Made by a program: the position numbers and the translations under genes. The notes beneath the pieces are model-generated. The model did not search any database, had not been told where the DNA came from, and saw nothing but the letters and a program-made list of their open reading frames with translations. DNA of 64,000 nucleotides from Trypanosoma brucei gambiense DAL972 (taxonomy: Eukaryota; Euglenozoa; Kinetoplastea; Trypanosomatida; Trypanosomatidae): contig NC_026738.1 of assembly GCF_000210295.1 (NCBI RefSeq), forward strand, positions 372,001 to 436,000. The letters are read 5' to 3'. Below, piece by piece: positions 1-9,910 of this stretch. How positions within the stretch are numbered: the stretch's first letter is position 1; each line of letters opens with the position of its first letter.

Positions 1-382
1 GAAACATGTTGCTCCCCTTCTGTTGAGTATACAACGTCCATTTATTTTTGTGATTTTGGCTATCACCCACTTCCTGCCCTCTTTTTATCACTAATTTTTT
101 CCCTTTACTTTTTCGTCCGACGTATCTTTCCGGCAGTAACGTGGAGAAAGTGAGTTCCGACCCGCCCTCGTGGTGAGATTATTGAGCACCCGTAGAAACA
201 TAAAAAAAGGGGGGGGGAGAGGGAGACAGAGTCTGAAATAGGAAGGCTGCGAAACTAAAGGAAGAATTTGCGAAAAACACATTATAGGGAGGATATATCG
301 ACCAATTATCACTGTTACCATCATCACCATTATAGTTACCATTTTACTTGATTAATACGTTGTTGTGATTCGCTTACAGTAA
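1..382. other. intergenic, no gene seen
   Basis: The stretch holds purine and pyrimidine runs and a short G tract near 209-218 but no convincing coding frame. It is probably the 3' UTR of the preceding gene plus the 5' region of the gene at 383. An AG at 378-379 (cttacag) lies just before that ATG and could be its spliced-leader acceptor. Confidence 0.6.
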
Positions 383-2113
383 ATGACCGAAAGTGTTGGA
401 GCTAGCACCCCGACGGGGGGCCGCAGTGACAAAGTGACGTTTTATTCTCGTCTCGTGAAGGAGGTGCAAGGCATTGTTGAGTTCCCCAGTAAACGTTTGG
501 CACCTGCCGCCAACGCAATAATTAACCTCAGTAACGTTGCGGCGTCACTTTTCTATGGATTGAATCGACACGCAAACCCCGAGGCCGTCTTGCAGTCGCC
601 ACCCGTCAATTGGCTCGGGTTTTATCTCATGCACGGCCCGGAGCTTCTGGCGTTGGGTCCTTTTCAGGGTCGGCCGGCCTGCACGGAAATAAAAATGGGT
701 CGCGGTGTTTCTGGGACGGCGGCACAGCAGGCGAAGACGCTTGTCGTTTCCGATGTCCATGAATTTCCGGGCCACATTGCCTGCGACTCGGCTTCAAACT
801 CTGAGATTGTGGTCCCAATCAAGTCGGCAACGGGGGAAGTCGTAGGTATCATAGATGTGGACAGCACGCAGCTGAACTTCTTTGACGATGTGGATGCACA
901 GGGACTGCAGGAAGTAGCAGAAATTGTAGCGAGGCACGTTGACTTCTCCGTCTTTCATCAATTTTGCACACAAACGCCTCTAGCGGGTACTGGCCCCAGT
1001 GCGCCTGAGAAGCCGACCGCTAATGTGGGTGCCGGATCTGAAACCCAACCGTCGGTATTACCATCTAACGACGGCACCGACAAGAACATCAAAGACAAGG
1101 TTTGCCTTACAGGATCAGCTGTTGCCGCCCTTTGTGCCTCTGGGCTGGCTGCGAAGGCAGTGACATTACCCCCAAGCTGTAAGTTGTCCGCGGCCACCAT
1201 CATGCCTTTATCAAACCACGCGGTACAGGGACAACGCGAAGCTTCGTTAGAGGAGGGCCGGCCATTAGTACAGGCGTCACCGAGACGCTGGTCGGTGGAT
1301 ATTAGCGGGTGGGAATTTGAGGCGACCGACTTCACGCGGATATTGACACAAGAGGAACTAAAGCAATACGAGGAGGAGCTTGGCATTGGCTCCATACCAG
1401 AGCTACAATTCCCCTTCAACACTCTCCATATCACACCTGTCGCCCGCCATGGTAAAGTTCCACTTTTGAGTTTCTCCCTGAAAGATCTGTTACGTGCAGC
1501 CGCTGCATATTACAAAACTGAGTCTTATCGCGAAACCACCGTTCCTCAGCTTGTTATTCCCGTCTCTGAAACGTGGAAGCGCACCCCATACGCGGTGTTT
1601 GATGCGAAGGTTGACTGGGCATGGCGAAACGACTTTTTTGGCTTTGACAAAAGCTCTTGTACGTTGAAGCCGCTGGAGCCCACGATGCCTGGCTTAAACT
1701 GGGATCTGTTGAGAGATCGTACGCTTCCCATTCTCTTCTTTCACAACTTTGACATGTTGGAAGATGACCTGCACGACCACGGTGTGGTGAAGAGTTCTGT
1801 TCGAATCCGAGCTATGCCCACGGCCTTCTTCATCCTTCATCGCCACTTTATACGTATCGATCACTACCGCATTTGGATTCGTGACGTGCGCATCTTTCAT
1901 CAGTACGAGGTGCGGCGCGAGAATGGGGAACCACACATTGTTGTGCGTGAAGAAGTGCGGCTGCTTGACATTAACAACGATGTGCAGTGGAGTGAGAAGG
2001 ATTCCGATGAATGCGCCCAGTTGGCGAAACTTGAGAGTGAACAGGAGTACTACGTGAGTTTTGACAGGGATTCGGCGGGACGGGGATGGTGGAACACTAT
2101 TAACGCATCGTAG
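383..2113 (+). CDS. free methionine-R-sulfoxide reductase-like GAF domain fused to TIP41-like domain
   Basis: The 576-aa protein has two recognisable parts. Residues about 15-190 match the GAF-type free methionine-(R)-sulfoxide reductase (fRMsr) family: NWLGFY, GRPAC, GRGVSGTAA, FPGHIACDS, SEIVVPI and GVIDVDS-like blocks appear in order. Residues about 303-550 match the TIP41 family, regulators of PP2A-type phosphatases: FDWxW-like, EPTxxGLNWDLLRDRTLPILFF, VKSSVRIRAMPTAFFILHRHFIRID and RDVRIFH-like blocks. A low-complexity Ala/Ser/Pro linker (about 200-300) joins them. The Cys aligned with the usual catalytic Cys is present (C134), as is an upstream Cys (C100), but the position that is Cys in many fRMsrs (GVCGTAA) is Ser110. 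fRMsr reduces free methionine-R-sulfoxide using thioredoxin or tryparedoxin-type donors; TIP41 works in TOR/PP2A signalling. Placing both in one chain is seen here; a functional link is inferred. The ATG at 383 directly follows a candidate splice acceptor. Confidence 0.85.
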   Translation: MTESVGASTPTGGRSDKVTFYSRLVKEVQGIVEFPSKRLAPAANAIINLSNVAASLFYGLNRHANPEAVLQSPPVNWLGFYLMHGPELLALGPFQGRPACTEIKMGRGVSGTAAQQAKTLVVSDVHEFPGHIACDSASNSEIVVPIKSATGEVVGIIDVDSTQLNFFDDVDAQGLQEVAEIVARHVDFSVFHQFCTQTPLAGTGPSAPEKPTANVGAGSETQPSVLPSNDGTDKNIKDKVCLTGSAVAALCASGLAAKAVTLPPSCKLSAATIMPLSNHAVQGQREASLEEGRPLVQASPRRWSVDISGWEFEATDFTRILTQEELKQYEEELGIGSIPELQFPFNTLHITPVARHGKVPLLSFSLKDLLRAAAAYYKTESYRETTVPQLVIPVSETWKRTPYAVFDAKVDWAWRNDFFGFDKSSCTLKPLEPTMPGLNWDLLRDRTLPILFFHNFDMLEDDLHDHGVVKSSVRIRAMPTAFFILHRHFIRIDHYRIWIRDVRIFHQYEVRRENGEPHIVVREEVRLLDINNDVQWSEKDSDECAQLAKLESEQEYYVSFDRDSAGRGWWNTINAS

Positions 2114-2895
2114 GAAGTTCTTTTCGCCCTTAACCCTTCATTTATCAAACGCTGATTTTGTTTTTCTGCTGTATACTTTTCGTTCATTTATCTTCATCTT
2201 TCTCTAGGTGTCATTGTCAGTGTTGTGATTTATGTTGGGTGTGTGCTTTCTCTCTTACAACACATTGTCTCGGCACCTTTTAATGCGGTTTTGCCGTTGA
2301 AGATAAATCACCGCACTACCGTTTTCCTCTCCCCTCCCTCTTTCTTTTTCTCTTTCTCTTTCTGTCTCCCTCCGGTCCCATTGTTTCATTCTTCATTCTT
2401 TTTCTCTCTTGGTGCGTGCCTAAATTTTGTGTTGTGTGATAAATAAAGAAATGTTTTTTTTTTGTTATAAATGAAAGAAACGGGGAAAGGGAGGCGGTGC
2501 GGGAAAGGTAGTGAATAACATTGATGCAGCGAGAAAGGTTATTGTTTAGCAAAAGGAGGAGGATGAAACTGAGAAGAGTATGTTGAAGGAAACGCTGTGC
2601 GGAAAGGGAGGCGTAATCTGTTGGGCATTAGTGGATTGCGATTCCATTTGTTACTACAGCTCCTGTGACGTTACATTAATATTTTCTAGTCAGCACACAA
2701 TTATGTGCGTATACGTTTTTGTTTTGTGTATGTGTTGTTTTGCTCATATATTCTCCCATGTTTCTAATATTTTGGTGAATAACAAGGAAAAAAAATATAT
2801 TAAAAAAGACAAGAAAGAGCAAAAAGGTGACTAAGGTAAGATACGTTGTGTAACTTGCACGTTTTTTTTTTAAATCTTCTTAAAGACTATAGAGG
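2114..2895. other. intergenic, UTRs
   Basis: Pyrimidine-rich 2330-2410 and A-rich 2780-2820 stretches flank short unconvincing frames. The T run at 2863-2874 followed by AGs just upstream of 2896 is a plausible acceptor region for the transporter gene. No other gene seen. Confidence 0.6.
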
Positions 2896-4617
2896 ATGGT
2901 GTCTTGTTTCGTGCGGCCGGTGGATGTCTTTGGGAACCCCAAGACTGCCCTCGGTGAGAACCTAGAGCCGCAGCATACATGGCTGGAATGGATATTTATG
3001 CCGCGTCACAAGCCCCTCTTCCACAACTTTTCCTCCAATGCGAGAGCAGGTTTGACAGTGGCGCTTGTCAACGTCCCATTGAGTATTGCACTCGCCATTG
3101 GCAGCGGTGCCACACCTGAGCAGGGAATAGTGAGTTGCGTATGGGCAGGGACGGTGGCCACTATTGTGGGATCTTCGCATTTCAACGTTGTCGGACCAAC
3201 CGGTGCGCTCAGTGGCCTTCTCGCCTCAATGGTTGCCGCTCGTGGCCCCGGGGTTCTTTCACCACTGGCGTTGCAAGCCGCGTTGTGGATATTTCTTTTC
3301 TTCCTTTTGCGTGTCAACCGTCTCCTGCGCTACGTGAGCTCCGGTGTGGCGCATGGATTTGGTTGTGGCGTTGCCATAGTTATCGCTGTTGGACAAATTC
3401 CATCAGCCTTAGGCTTGAAGAACGTGACACCGCACGAGTCACTGGTGGAGAAGCTTAAGGAAGATTACAGAAGAATCGACACCATTAGCATACCCGACAC
3501 GTTGCTGTTTCTCTCCACAATCTTACCTCTACTCATACTCTCGAAGCGGTACAATAAAATCCCCTGGCAGATCGTGTTTACCATGTTGGGCATAGCTATG
3601 GCGAGGATATTGCCTTCTGGTAGTTTGGTGCTTCTTGGGTCAAAATATCCCAACCTTTCACTGAACTTCTTCTCTTTTCAGCCGTTGCACACACTGATTG
3701 AGGCGGACTACTTTGATTTCAAAACAGTGTTGTACGGTTTTGGTATAGCCATTGTGGCACTTATAGAAACCCTCATTAGCTCCATTATTGCAAACAATCA
3801 CGTGGATGATAAGTCTTACCTCAATTACTCGGGGGCCCGAGATACATTTGGCCTGGCTATGGCGAATCTGATGAGCTCGTTAGTTGGCGGTATTCCCTCC
3901 ACCGCGGCGTTGGCGCGCACAGCGTTAATGATTCATTCCAGCGCCTTTTCTCGTGTTGCCGGGGTTATTTCATGCATGGCTGTGGCTTTATTATGTAGTG
4001 TGTTATTGCCACTATTCCGTGATATTCCCATGGCCACCGTTGCGGCAATCCTCATGGTGGTGGCATATAAACTGGTGGACTTGCACGACTTGCACATATT
4101 GCATGTGGTTGATACGGCAAATTTGTATTCGACCATCATTACATGCGCCGCGTGCGTACTTACCGATACGTTCGTTGGACTTGTTGTTGGTGTCTTTATC
4201 AGTGTACTTCTGAACTATTCTGATTCACAGGAGGCGGAGGTTTTATTTGAAGAGGAGGATGAGACATTTGCCTCACCACACCGCCCGGAACCCGTTATGT
4301 TCCGTGTCCTTATTGTTCGACCGCAGGAGTCTCTTCTTTTTATTAATGCGGAAATCATGAAAAATACCATATTTGAGCGAAGTATCACCTTTTGTGAGTC
4401 CACGCCTTCTGGGCTGAAGAGGCGACTTGTTCTCGATATGGCTCTTGTCAACCGCGTGGATTTTGACGGCACGAAGGCGTTGGGTGAAATTATTAGTGCA
4501 CACCGCGAGAAAAATTGGGTTGTCGATGTTATTAACGCCCAACACCTTCGAAACAGCCTCGCCTTGTGCACACCCTTCCATGATTTGCACAAGTTGGAGT
4601 ATCAAGAATTGTACTGA
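2896..4617 (+). CDS. SulP/SLC26-family anion (sulfate) transporter with STAS domain
   Basis: The 573-aa protein has about 11-12 hydrophobic segments between residues 50 and 435, then a soluble C-terminal STAS domain (about 460-570). SulP signatures are visible: RAGLTVALVNVPLSIALAI, the GPTGALSGLLASMV stretch matching the conserved TM3 region, GVAHGFGCGVAIVI, and ALARTALM near the conserved SR/T loop. The STAS part carries LVLDMALVNRVDFDGTKAL, the usual strand-loop-helix. The family exchanges or cotransports sulfate, bicarbonate or other anions across membranes; substrate and membrane cannot be read from sequence. The size is at the short end for eukaryotic SLC26 and close to bacterial-type SulP proteins. 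ATG at 2896 follows a T-run and AG (2892). Confidence 0.88.
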   Translation: MVSCFVRPVDVFGNPKTALGENLEPQHTWLEWIFMPRHKPLFHNFSSNARAGLTVALVNVPLSIALAIGSGATPEQGIVSCVWAGTVATIVGSSHFNVVGPTGALSGLLASMVAARGPGVLSPLALQAALWIFLFFLLRVNRLLRYVSSGVAHGFGCGVAIVIAVGQIPSALGLKNVTPHESLVEKLKEDYRRIDTISIPDTLLFLSTILPLLILSKRYNKIPWQIVFTMLGIAMARILPSGSLVLLGSKYPNLSLNFFSFQPLHTLIEADYFDFKTVLYGFGIAIVALIETLISSIIANNHVDDKSYLNYSGARDTFGLAMANLMSSLVGGIPSTAALARTALMIHSSAFSRVAGVISCMAVALLCSVLLPLFRDIPMATVAAILMVVAYKLVDLHDLHILHVVDTANLYSTIITCAACVLTDTFVGLVVGVFISVLLNYSDSQEAEVLFEEEDETFASPHRPEPVMFRVLIVRPQESLLFINAEIMKNTIFERSITFCESTPSGLKRRLVLDMALVNRVDFDGTKALGEIISAHREKNWVVDVINAQHLRNSLALCTPFHDLHKLEYQELY

Positions 4618-4653
4618 TGATGGGCATTATGTACGGATTATCCGAAATAAATA

Positions 4654-4691
<38 letters not shown>

Positions 4692-5615
4692 GTATACAGC
4701 ACTCTCTTCTTCCTTCCTTCTTTCCTTCTTTTACCTTTGTGGCTCGTAACGAAACGAAAAAAAAAAAGAAGCAAAAGAAACGAAACGAAGGGAAAAACGT
4801 ATGTGTGTGTTTTGGGCGGGTGGCTTGGTCATTTTTTTTTTACCCCTTTCATTTCTGCAGTGGTTTGTGTTTTATTCGTTTCTTTTCTTTTTCTTTCTTT
4901 AGTTCTATTAGCTCAATCACTCACTCATTCATTCGTTTATTCATTCTCACTCTCTTCTTCTTTTTTTTTTCCTCCTTTTCGGTTATGTGTGTCTTTCTTT
5001 CTCTCTCTCTCTCTCTTTCTCTTTCTCTTTTCTCCACCCCATTTTTTTTTATTTGAGTTATGAGTCCATTCCTTTCTTTTTTTTTTTTCACTTGCGCACA
5101 CATGTGCGAATATAAAATGTGAAGGGTACAACATATCTTTTTTTGTTTTTTTTTGTTTGCTCCATCATTTATATGAGTGAAGCAAAATCAGACGTGTTTG
5201 TGTTTGTGTTTGTGGAGGAATGGGTAGAGAAGAGGAGTAATTGAAAGTTTTTTCTTCTTTTTTTTTTTTTGAAAAGAAAGAGAAAAGAAAGAAGGATGAG
5301 GCAAATAGAAAAAAGGGAAAAAAGAAGAAGATAGAGAAAAGCACCAACAAGATAAGAAAAGGGAAGACGGATTGGTATGATGTGATGTTTTAATGAGAAA
5401 GTCGTGTGTTGAGGCAGGTTTTTTCCTTTTCATTTTCCTTTTCCCCGTTTTTTTTTATTGTTGTCGTTCTGGGATTCAACTTTTTTTTTTTTCGTTTTTA
5501 GATAATTATAATTTTAAATATTATTATTAATATTATTATTGTTGTTGTTGTTGGCTGGTTTGTTTGTTTGTTGTTGTGGTGTTTTTTGAGTTTGGTTTAT
5601 TTTCTGCTGCCGCAC

Positions 5616-5675
<60 letters not shown>

Positions 5676-7341
5676 GCATATGTGCACACGCGTGTGTTTT
5701 TGTATAGACATATTTATACCTGCATGCGCGTGTATATGAAATTGATGGATGGGAACAAATGAATAAAATTAAGGGAAATATTGTTGTTTTTAAATGTATT
5801 TTTATTACTGCTGCATATATTCGTTGCAGTAAGCGGGGTTCTCTCACCGTAGTATTCGCAGCAATCACAGAGCTGACTTCTTCCAAACCAAAAACTTGAG
5901 TTTCTGTGTTTTGTTTGTTTTGTGTGCTTTTGTGTGTGTGTGTGTTTTTGTTTTTTTCCCCGCCTTTTCACACTCTCACATTTCTCACTGGGTCTTTTAT
6001 TTTTATTTTTTATTTTGTCTCCCCTGTGTGATGTGGAAAGGCAGATATAAAAGAGATATGGAAGGAGAGAGGCACATGTATATATGTGTGAGTGTGAGTA
6101 TGAATGTGTGTGTTTGTGATGAATAATAAAATGCAATAATTAAGGAGATTGCAAAGGGAAATAATTAAAGGGGACGGGATAAAATAAAATAAAATAAAAC
6201 AAAAGAAAGGGAAATAAAAGAAAAGGAAGAAGCTTGAGGAGAAATTTGTTGCTTTTATTTTATTTTATTATTTAAAGTATTTGCATTTTCCGGGCATTAC
6301 TTATGCAACGCATGAAAGTGAAGGAAGAATGGGGAGAGGAAATGAGAGAAGGTGTGGGGATGATGTTTTTTTTTTGTTTTGTTTGTGGTGGTGACGAATT
6401 AATATGCAAAGGGGATGAAAGGTCTGACTTTCTTTTTTTTTTTATTATTTCGTTGTTATTGTTATTGTTATTGTTAGGGTTATTGTTGTTAAGGGTGGAG
6501 GCGGTGGAAGGGATGAGGTAATAACAATAAAATGAAAAAAAGATCTTTTTTTGTTTTTTTTTTAAAAAAAAAAGAAAAGGGAACAAAGCAAAAAAAAAAA
6601 GGGGGGGGGTCGAGGGAGGAAAGATGAAAAAGGGGGAAAAAGAAAAAGTGTTGTGACTTGCTTCGCCAACCGCTATGGAAGGTAAGCATTATGATGTGGT
6701 TGGCAGATGCGAAAAGATAAAAGAACGGAAGGCGCATGAAATATATGATGGTGGTAGTGGTGGTGGTGGTGGTGGTGGTGCGGATTATTCAAGGGTTTAT
6801 ATGGGCCATGCCAATTTGTCCCTCATTTTCTTTTTCCTTCTTTACGTTTTCGCTAACACTGCTATTCTACCAGGGCGCTATCCGCTTTGTTGTTTGTTTG
6901 TTTTTTTTCCTAAAGTTATTATTATTATTATTATTGCTATTATCATTATTTTCTGTCTTTTTTTTGTTTTCGTGTATATATATGTGTGTGTATATATGTG
7001 TGTGTATTTGTGTGTTCGCATGTGTGTGGACTGCTTGTAGGTAAAACGGGGTGTATATGTAACCGGAGTTTCCATACCGGGCAATGGGTTCAGCCCGTGT
7101 CCCTTACACGTCTTTTTTGGCTGTGAGGGGTCTCCTGTCAGCTGATGATGATACCAAAGCTTTACCCTCTGATCTCTTTTTTTTATTTTATTTTTTTCTC
7201 CTTCCATGCGTATTTTCTTTTACCAAGTATCCCTTTTTGCATCCTCTTCTTCCTGCTTTACTGAGCTTTCCATCTTTTTTCTCTTTTTTTCTTTTTAAAT
7301 CCCATTTATTTTATTGAAGGGTCACCTGAAGGCACCTGTTG
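4618..7341. other. long intergenic region full of simple repeats
   Basis: This 2.7-kb gap holds no convincing gene. It is a patchwork of microsatellites: (TA)n at 4660-4685 and 5620-5676, (CT)n at 5001-5016, ATT/GTT runs 5520-5556, (AAAAT)n near 6175-6198, TTATTG repeats 6455-6485, (GGT)n 6748-6780 and (TTA)n 6916-6935, between long T, A and G homopolymers. Most is probably a long 3' UTR of the transporter gene. The pyrimidine tract 7264-7296 and AG at 7318-7319 form the likely acceptor for the next gene. Confidence 0.6.
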
Positions 7342-7989
7342 ATGGAGCTTCTCAAGAAAACGGCAGCGCTTCGCATTGAGCAACAGACACTTAATATCCC
7401 ACAGGAGGATGTAACCAACATTTCATTAAGTGATGTGCCGTTACTTCCTGAGCGTATTGCGTGTTTTACAGCTCTTTCGCACCTCACTCTTGTCTCCATG
7501 AAACCAAAGTTGAAAACCCTTTTGGCGATACCTTTAGACACGCTGAAGTCGCTGCGAATGCTTGACGTAAGTGACAACAATATTACCGTTTCAGCGGATG
7601 AGACCCTTCCTGTGTATCCCACCATGCGGAAACTGTTTATTGCCAATAACAAAATTAATCAGTGGAGCGAGATGGAGCGACTCGCTACCGCTTTCCCAAA
7701 CGTCGAAGTACTCGATGCTGCGAATAATAATGCGTATGATTGTTCTCGCCGTGCTGAAGTGTTTGAACTGTTTCCAAAACTGTCAGTACTGGATTCCATG
7801 TCAAAGGACGGTAGGGAAGTGGCGGTTCTGGACACGGATGAGGATAGCAGTGACGAAGAAGATGGTGATGATGATGATGATGAAAGCTTCCAGTCGTTTG
7901 TTATTGGCGAGGAATGTGAAGATGATGGAAGTGAATCTGACAGCGAAGATGATGATGAACCCCCTTCTAAGGTTGTGCGAACGGAATAG
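7342..7989 (+). CDS. ANP32-like acidic leucine-rich repeat protein
   Basis: The 215-aa protein has an N-terminal LRR block (about residues 20-150: LPERIACFTALSHL, LKSLRMLDVSDNNIT, YPTMRKLFIANNKI, FPNVEVLDAANN) with an LRR cap-like end (VFELFPKLSVLDSMSKDGREV). A strongly acidic Asp/Glu/Ser tail (about 160-205) and a short basic end (SKVVR) follow. That plan is typical of the ANP32/LANP family of nuclear acidic phosphoproteins, which bind histones, inhibit PP2A or act in mRNA export. Size and order fit the family, but the LRRs are divergent, so the role is inferred. The open frame could start at a TTG at 7339, but the first ATG after the acceptor at 7319 is 7342, giving a leader of about 22 nt. 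Confidence 0.75.
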   Translation: MELLKKTAALRIEQQTLNIPQEDVTNISLSDVPLLPERIACFTALSHLTLVSMKPKLKTLLAIPLDTLKSLRMLDVSDNNITVSADETLPVYPTMRKLFIANNKINQWSEMERLATAFPNVEVLDAANNNAYDCSRRAEVFELFPKLSVLDSMSKDGREVAVLDTDEDSSDEEDGDDDDDESFQSFVIGEECEDDGSESDSEDDDEPPSKVVRTE

Positions 7990-8563
7990 ACCTTGTTGCG
8001 CCCCGAGACCATTGGATGCCAGAGGTTGTTTGTGATGTGCCTTGTCATGCTGATGAAGCAAGGAAGAGTTGATCGAAGTTTGGCACGATTTATGGGGAAG
8101 TGGTGCGGCTGCGTTTATGTGATGTTCGCCGCGCTTGCCTGGCCCAATTTTTGGTTTGCATACGAGCTTACCGTTACACACACACATACACACGCACAGA
8201 TTTATAAATATGAATATAGATACATAACGCGCATAAGGTTCCGCTACTTTTGGAACGTTTGTGCGTGAATCACGGGTAACAAGAATCTTAGTGGGGATGC
8301 AATCTATTTATTGTTCGAATCTACATGATAGCTCCGTGTGTGAGGGCTCTCCTCCCCCATTTCCACCCCACTTCCAACTGTCTCGCTTCAACTTCATTTT
8401 TTCTTCTTTCATTTTCGTGTGTCGTATATTTACTCACCCTCGCCCTTATCTTCACAAACACGCTAAGACGTCCACGTTTAGGACAAAGGTGTTTTTCGTG
8501 TGTATTTGAATAAAGTGACATTTCACACTGCGGAGGTTAACATTGCTTCTGGTGCGTGGGACC
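7990..8563. other. intergenic, UTRs
   Basis: Contains a CA-rich run at 8177-8200 and a pyrimidine-rich stretch 8345-8420. No gene seen. The acceptor for the next gene is likely among AGs after 8420. Confidence 0.55.
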
Positions 8564-9337
8564 ATGTCACGCTACGATATCGGCAGCGAACCACCAGCTG
8601 AGGTTATTGCCGAAAACTACCGTGAAGTGCAGAAATGTATTCGGGAAGCAGCAGCCGAAGGTGCAGGCGGGGGGTCCGCTGACCGCGCTGTGAAACTTGT
8701 TGCCGTGAGTAAAACGAAATCGCCAGCATGCTTGCAGGCTTTGTATGACTGTGGTCACCGTGATTTTGGAGAAAATTACGTGCAGGAAGTTGTGGAGAAG
8801 GCGGCGGTGCTCCCCGGTGATATCCACTGGCATTTCATTGGGCATCTGCAAAGCAATAAGGTGAAGGAACTCCTCTCAGGCGTCAGTGGGCTTCAAATTG
8901 TGCAAACTGTCGACAGCGAATCACTTGCTCAGAAACTCGATAGCGGTTGTGTCTCGTACCGTGGTGGGCGACCGCTTGATGTTTACGTTCAGGTAAACAC
9001 CAGTGGCGAAACCACAAAGAGTGGTGTGGAGCCGGGTAGTGCAACAGTTGAACTCGCCCGCCACATTTCAACAAAGTGCCCAAACTTACGGCTAACGGGT
9101 TTGATGACTATAGGTATGCCGGACTACACGAGTAGGCCAGAGAACTTTGAATGTCTGTTGCGATGCCGGGAGGAGGTGGCAGCGGCACTCAACCTCGATG
9201 CCACAACACTTGCGCTGTCCATGGGAATGAGTGGTGACTATACAAATGCCATCCGTATGGGATCAACAGTTGTACGTGTGGGAACCGGTCTGTTTGGTCA
9301 GCGCTATTATCCACCAAAGGATGGAGCAGCAAAGTAG
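8564..9337 (+). CDS. YggS/PROSC-family pyridoxal phosphate homeostasis protein
   Basis: The 257-aa protein is a full-length member of the YggS/PLPBP family (alanine-racemase-like N-terminal TIM-barrel fold). Visible hallmarks are KLVAVSKTK with the PLP-binding Lys at about residue 50, DFGENYVQE, HWHFIGHLQSNK, VQVNTSGETTKSG, LTGLMTIG, LSMGMSGDY and VRVGTGLFGQR. Family members bind PLP and buffer or deliver it, affecting amino acid homeostasis; they show no robust enzyme activity. An upstream TTG (8543) extends the frame, but the ATG at 8564 fits the family start better. Confidence 0.93.
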   Translation: MSRYDIGSEPPAEVIAENYREVQKCIREAAAEGAGGGSADRAVKLVAVSKTKSPACLQALYDCGHRDFGENYVQEVVEKAAVLPGDIHWHFIGHLQSNKVKELLSGVSGLQIVQTVDSESLAQKLDSGCVSYRGGRPLDVYVQVNTSGETTKSGVEPGSATVELARHISTKCPNLRLTGLMTIGMPDYTSRPENFECLLRCREEVAAALNLDATTLALSMGMSGDYTNAIRMGSTVVRVGTGLFGQRYYPPKDGAAK

Positions 9338-9910
9338 GCATCCGTTTCGTGTGTGATATTGCTTTGTTTCGGGTATTCTTTTCTCCCTATGTGTGCGTGT
9401 GTGCACTCGTGTTTGCGTGGTTTGTTGAATGATTTCTTCTTGTGGACGTTTTTTGGTCGAGTTTCGCTATTTTTTTTTTTTTCCCTTCTCCCCCAAGTCG
9501 CACCATGGTTGGAAGAAAAGTGCTTGCGAGAAAGAGTGTGTTTGAAAATCTGTGAGTTTCTCAGTGTTGCGGCTCGGCATGTGGATGAGTTCTTGTCCTT
9601 CACGCGTGTTAAAAACAGCGACTAGGGCTTGTGACGTCCCTGCTTTGGTTTGTTGTTGGTTGTTATCCAGTAAGCGGGCGTTTATCTTTTCATGCACGTA
9701 CGTTGTGTGCATTTGTGTGCGTGTATTTGGAGTTGCAAATTCGTTTTCATCGACGAACACTATGGGACAACAATTAAAACACACAGGCACTTAGGCCCAC
9801 TTCTGCGGCGAGGTTCATGCGTCTTCTTTCATTTACTTCATTTTAATCCTTTCCCCCGTCATCACACGTAGGAAGACAATCACTTTCACTTTTTTTTAAT
9901 AAAAAATTTC
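9338..9910. other. intergenic, UTRs
   Basis: T/C-rich runs at 9465-9490 and 9820-9900, no convincing gene. AGs near 9872 follow a pyrimidine-rich stretch and may be the acceptor for the next gene. Confidence 0.55.
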
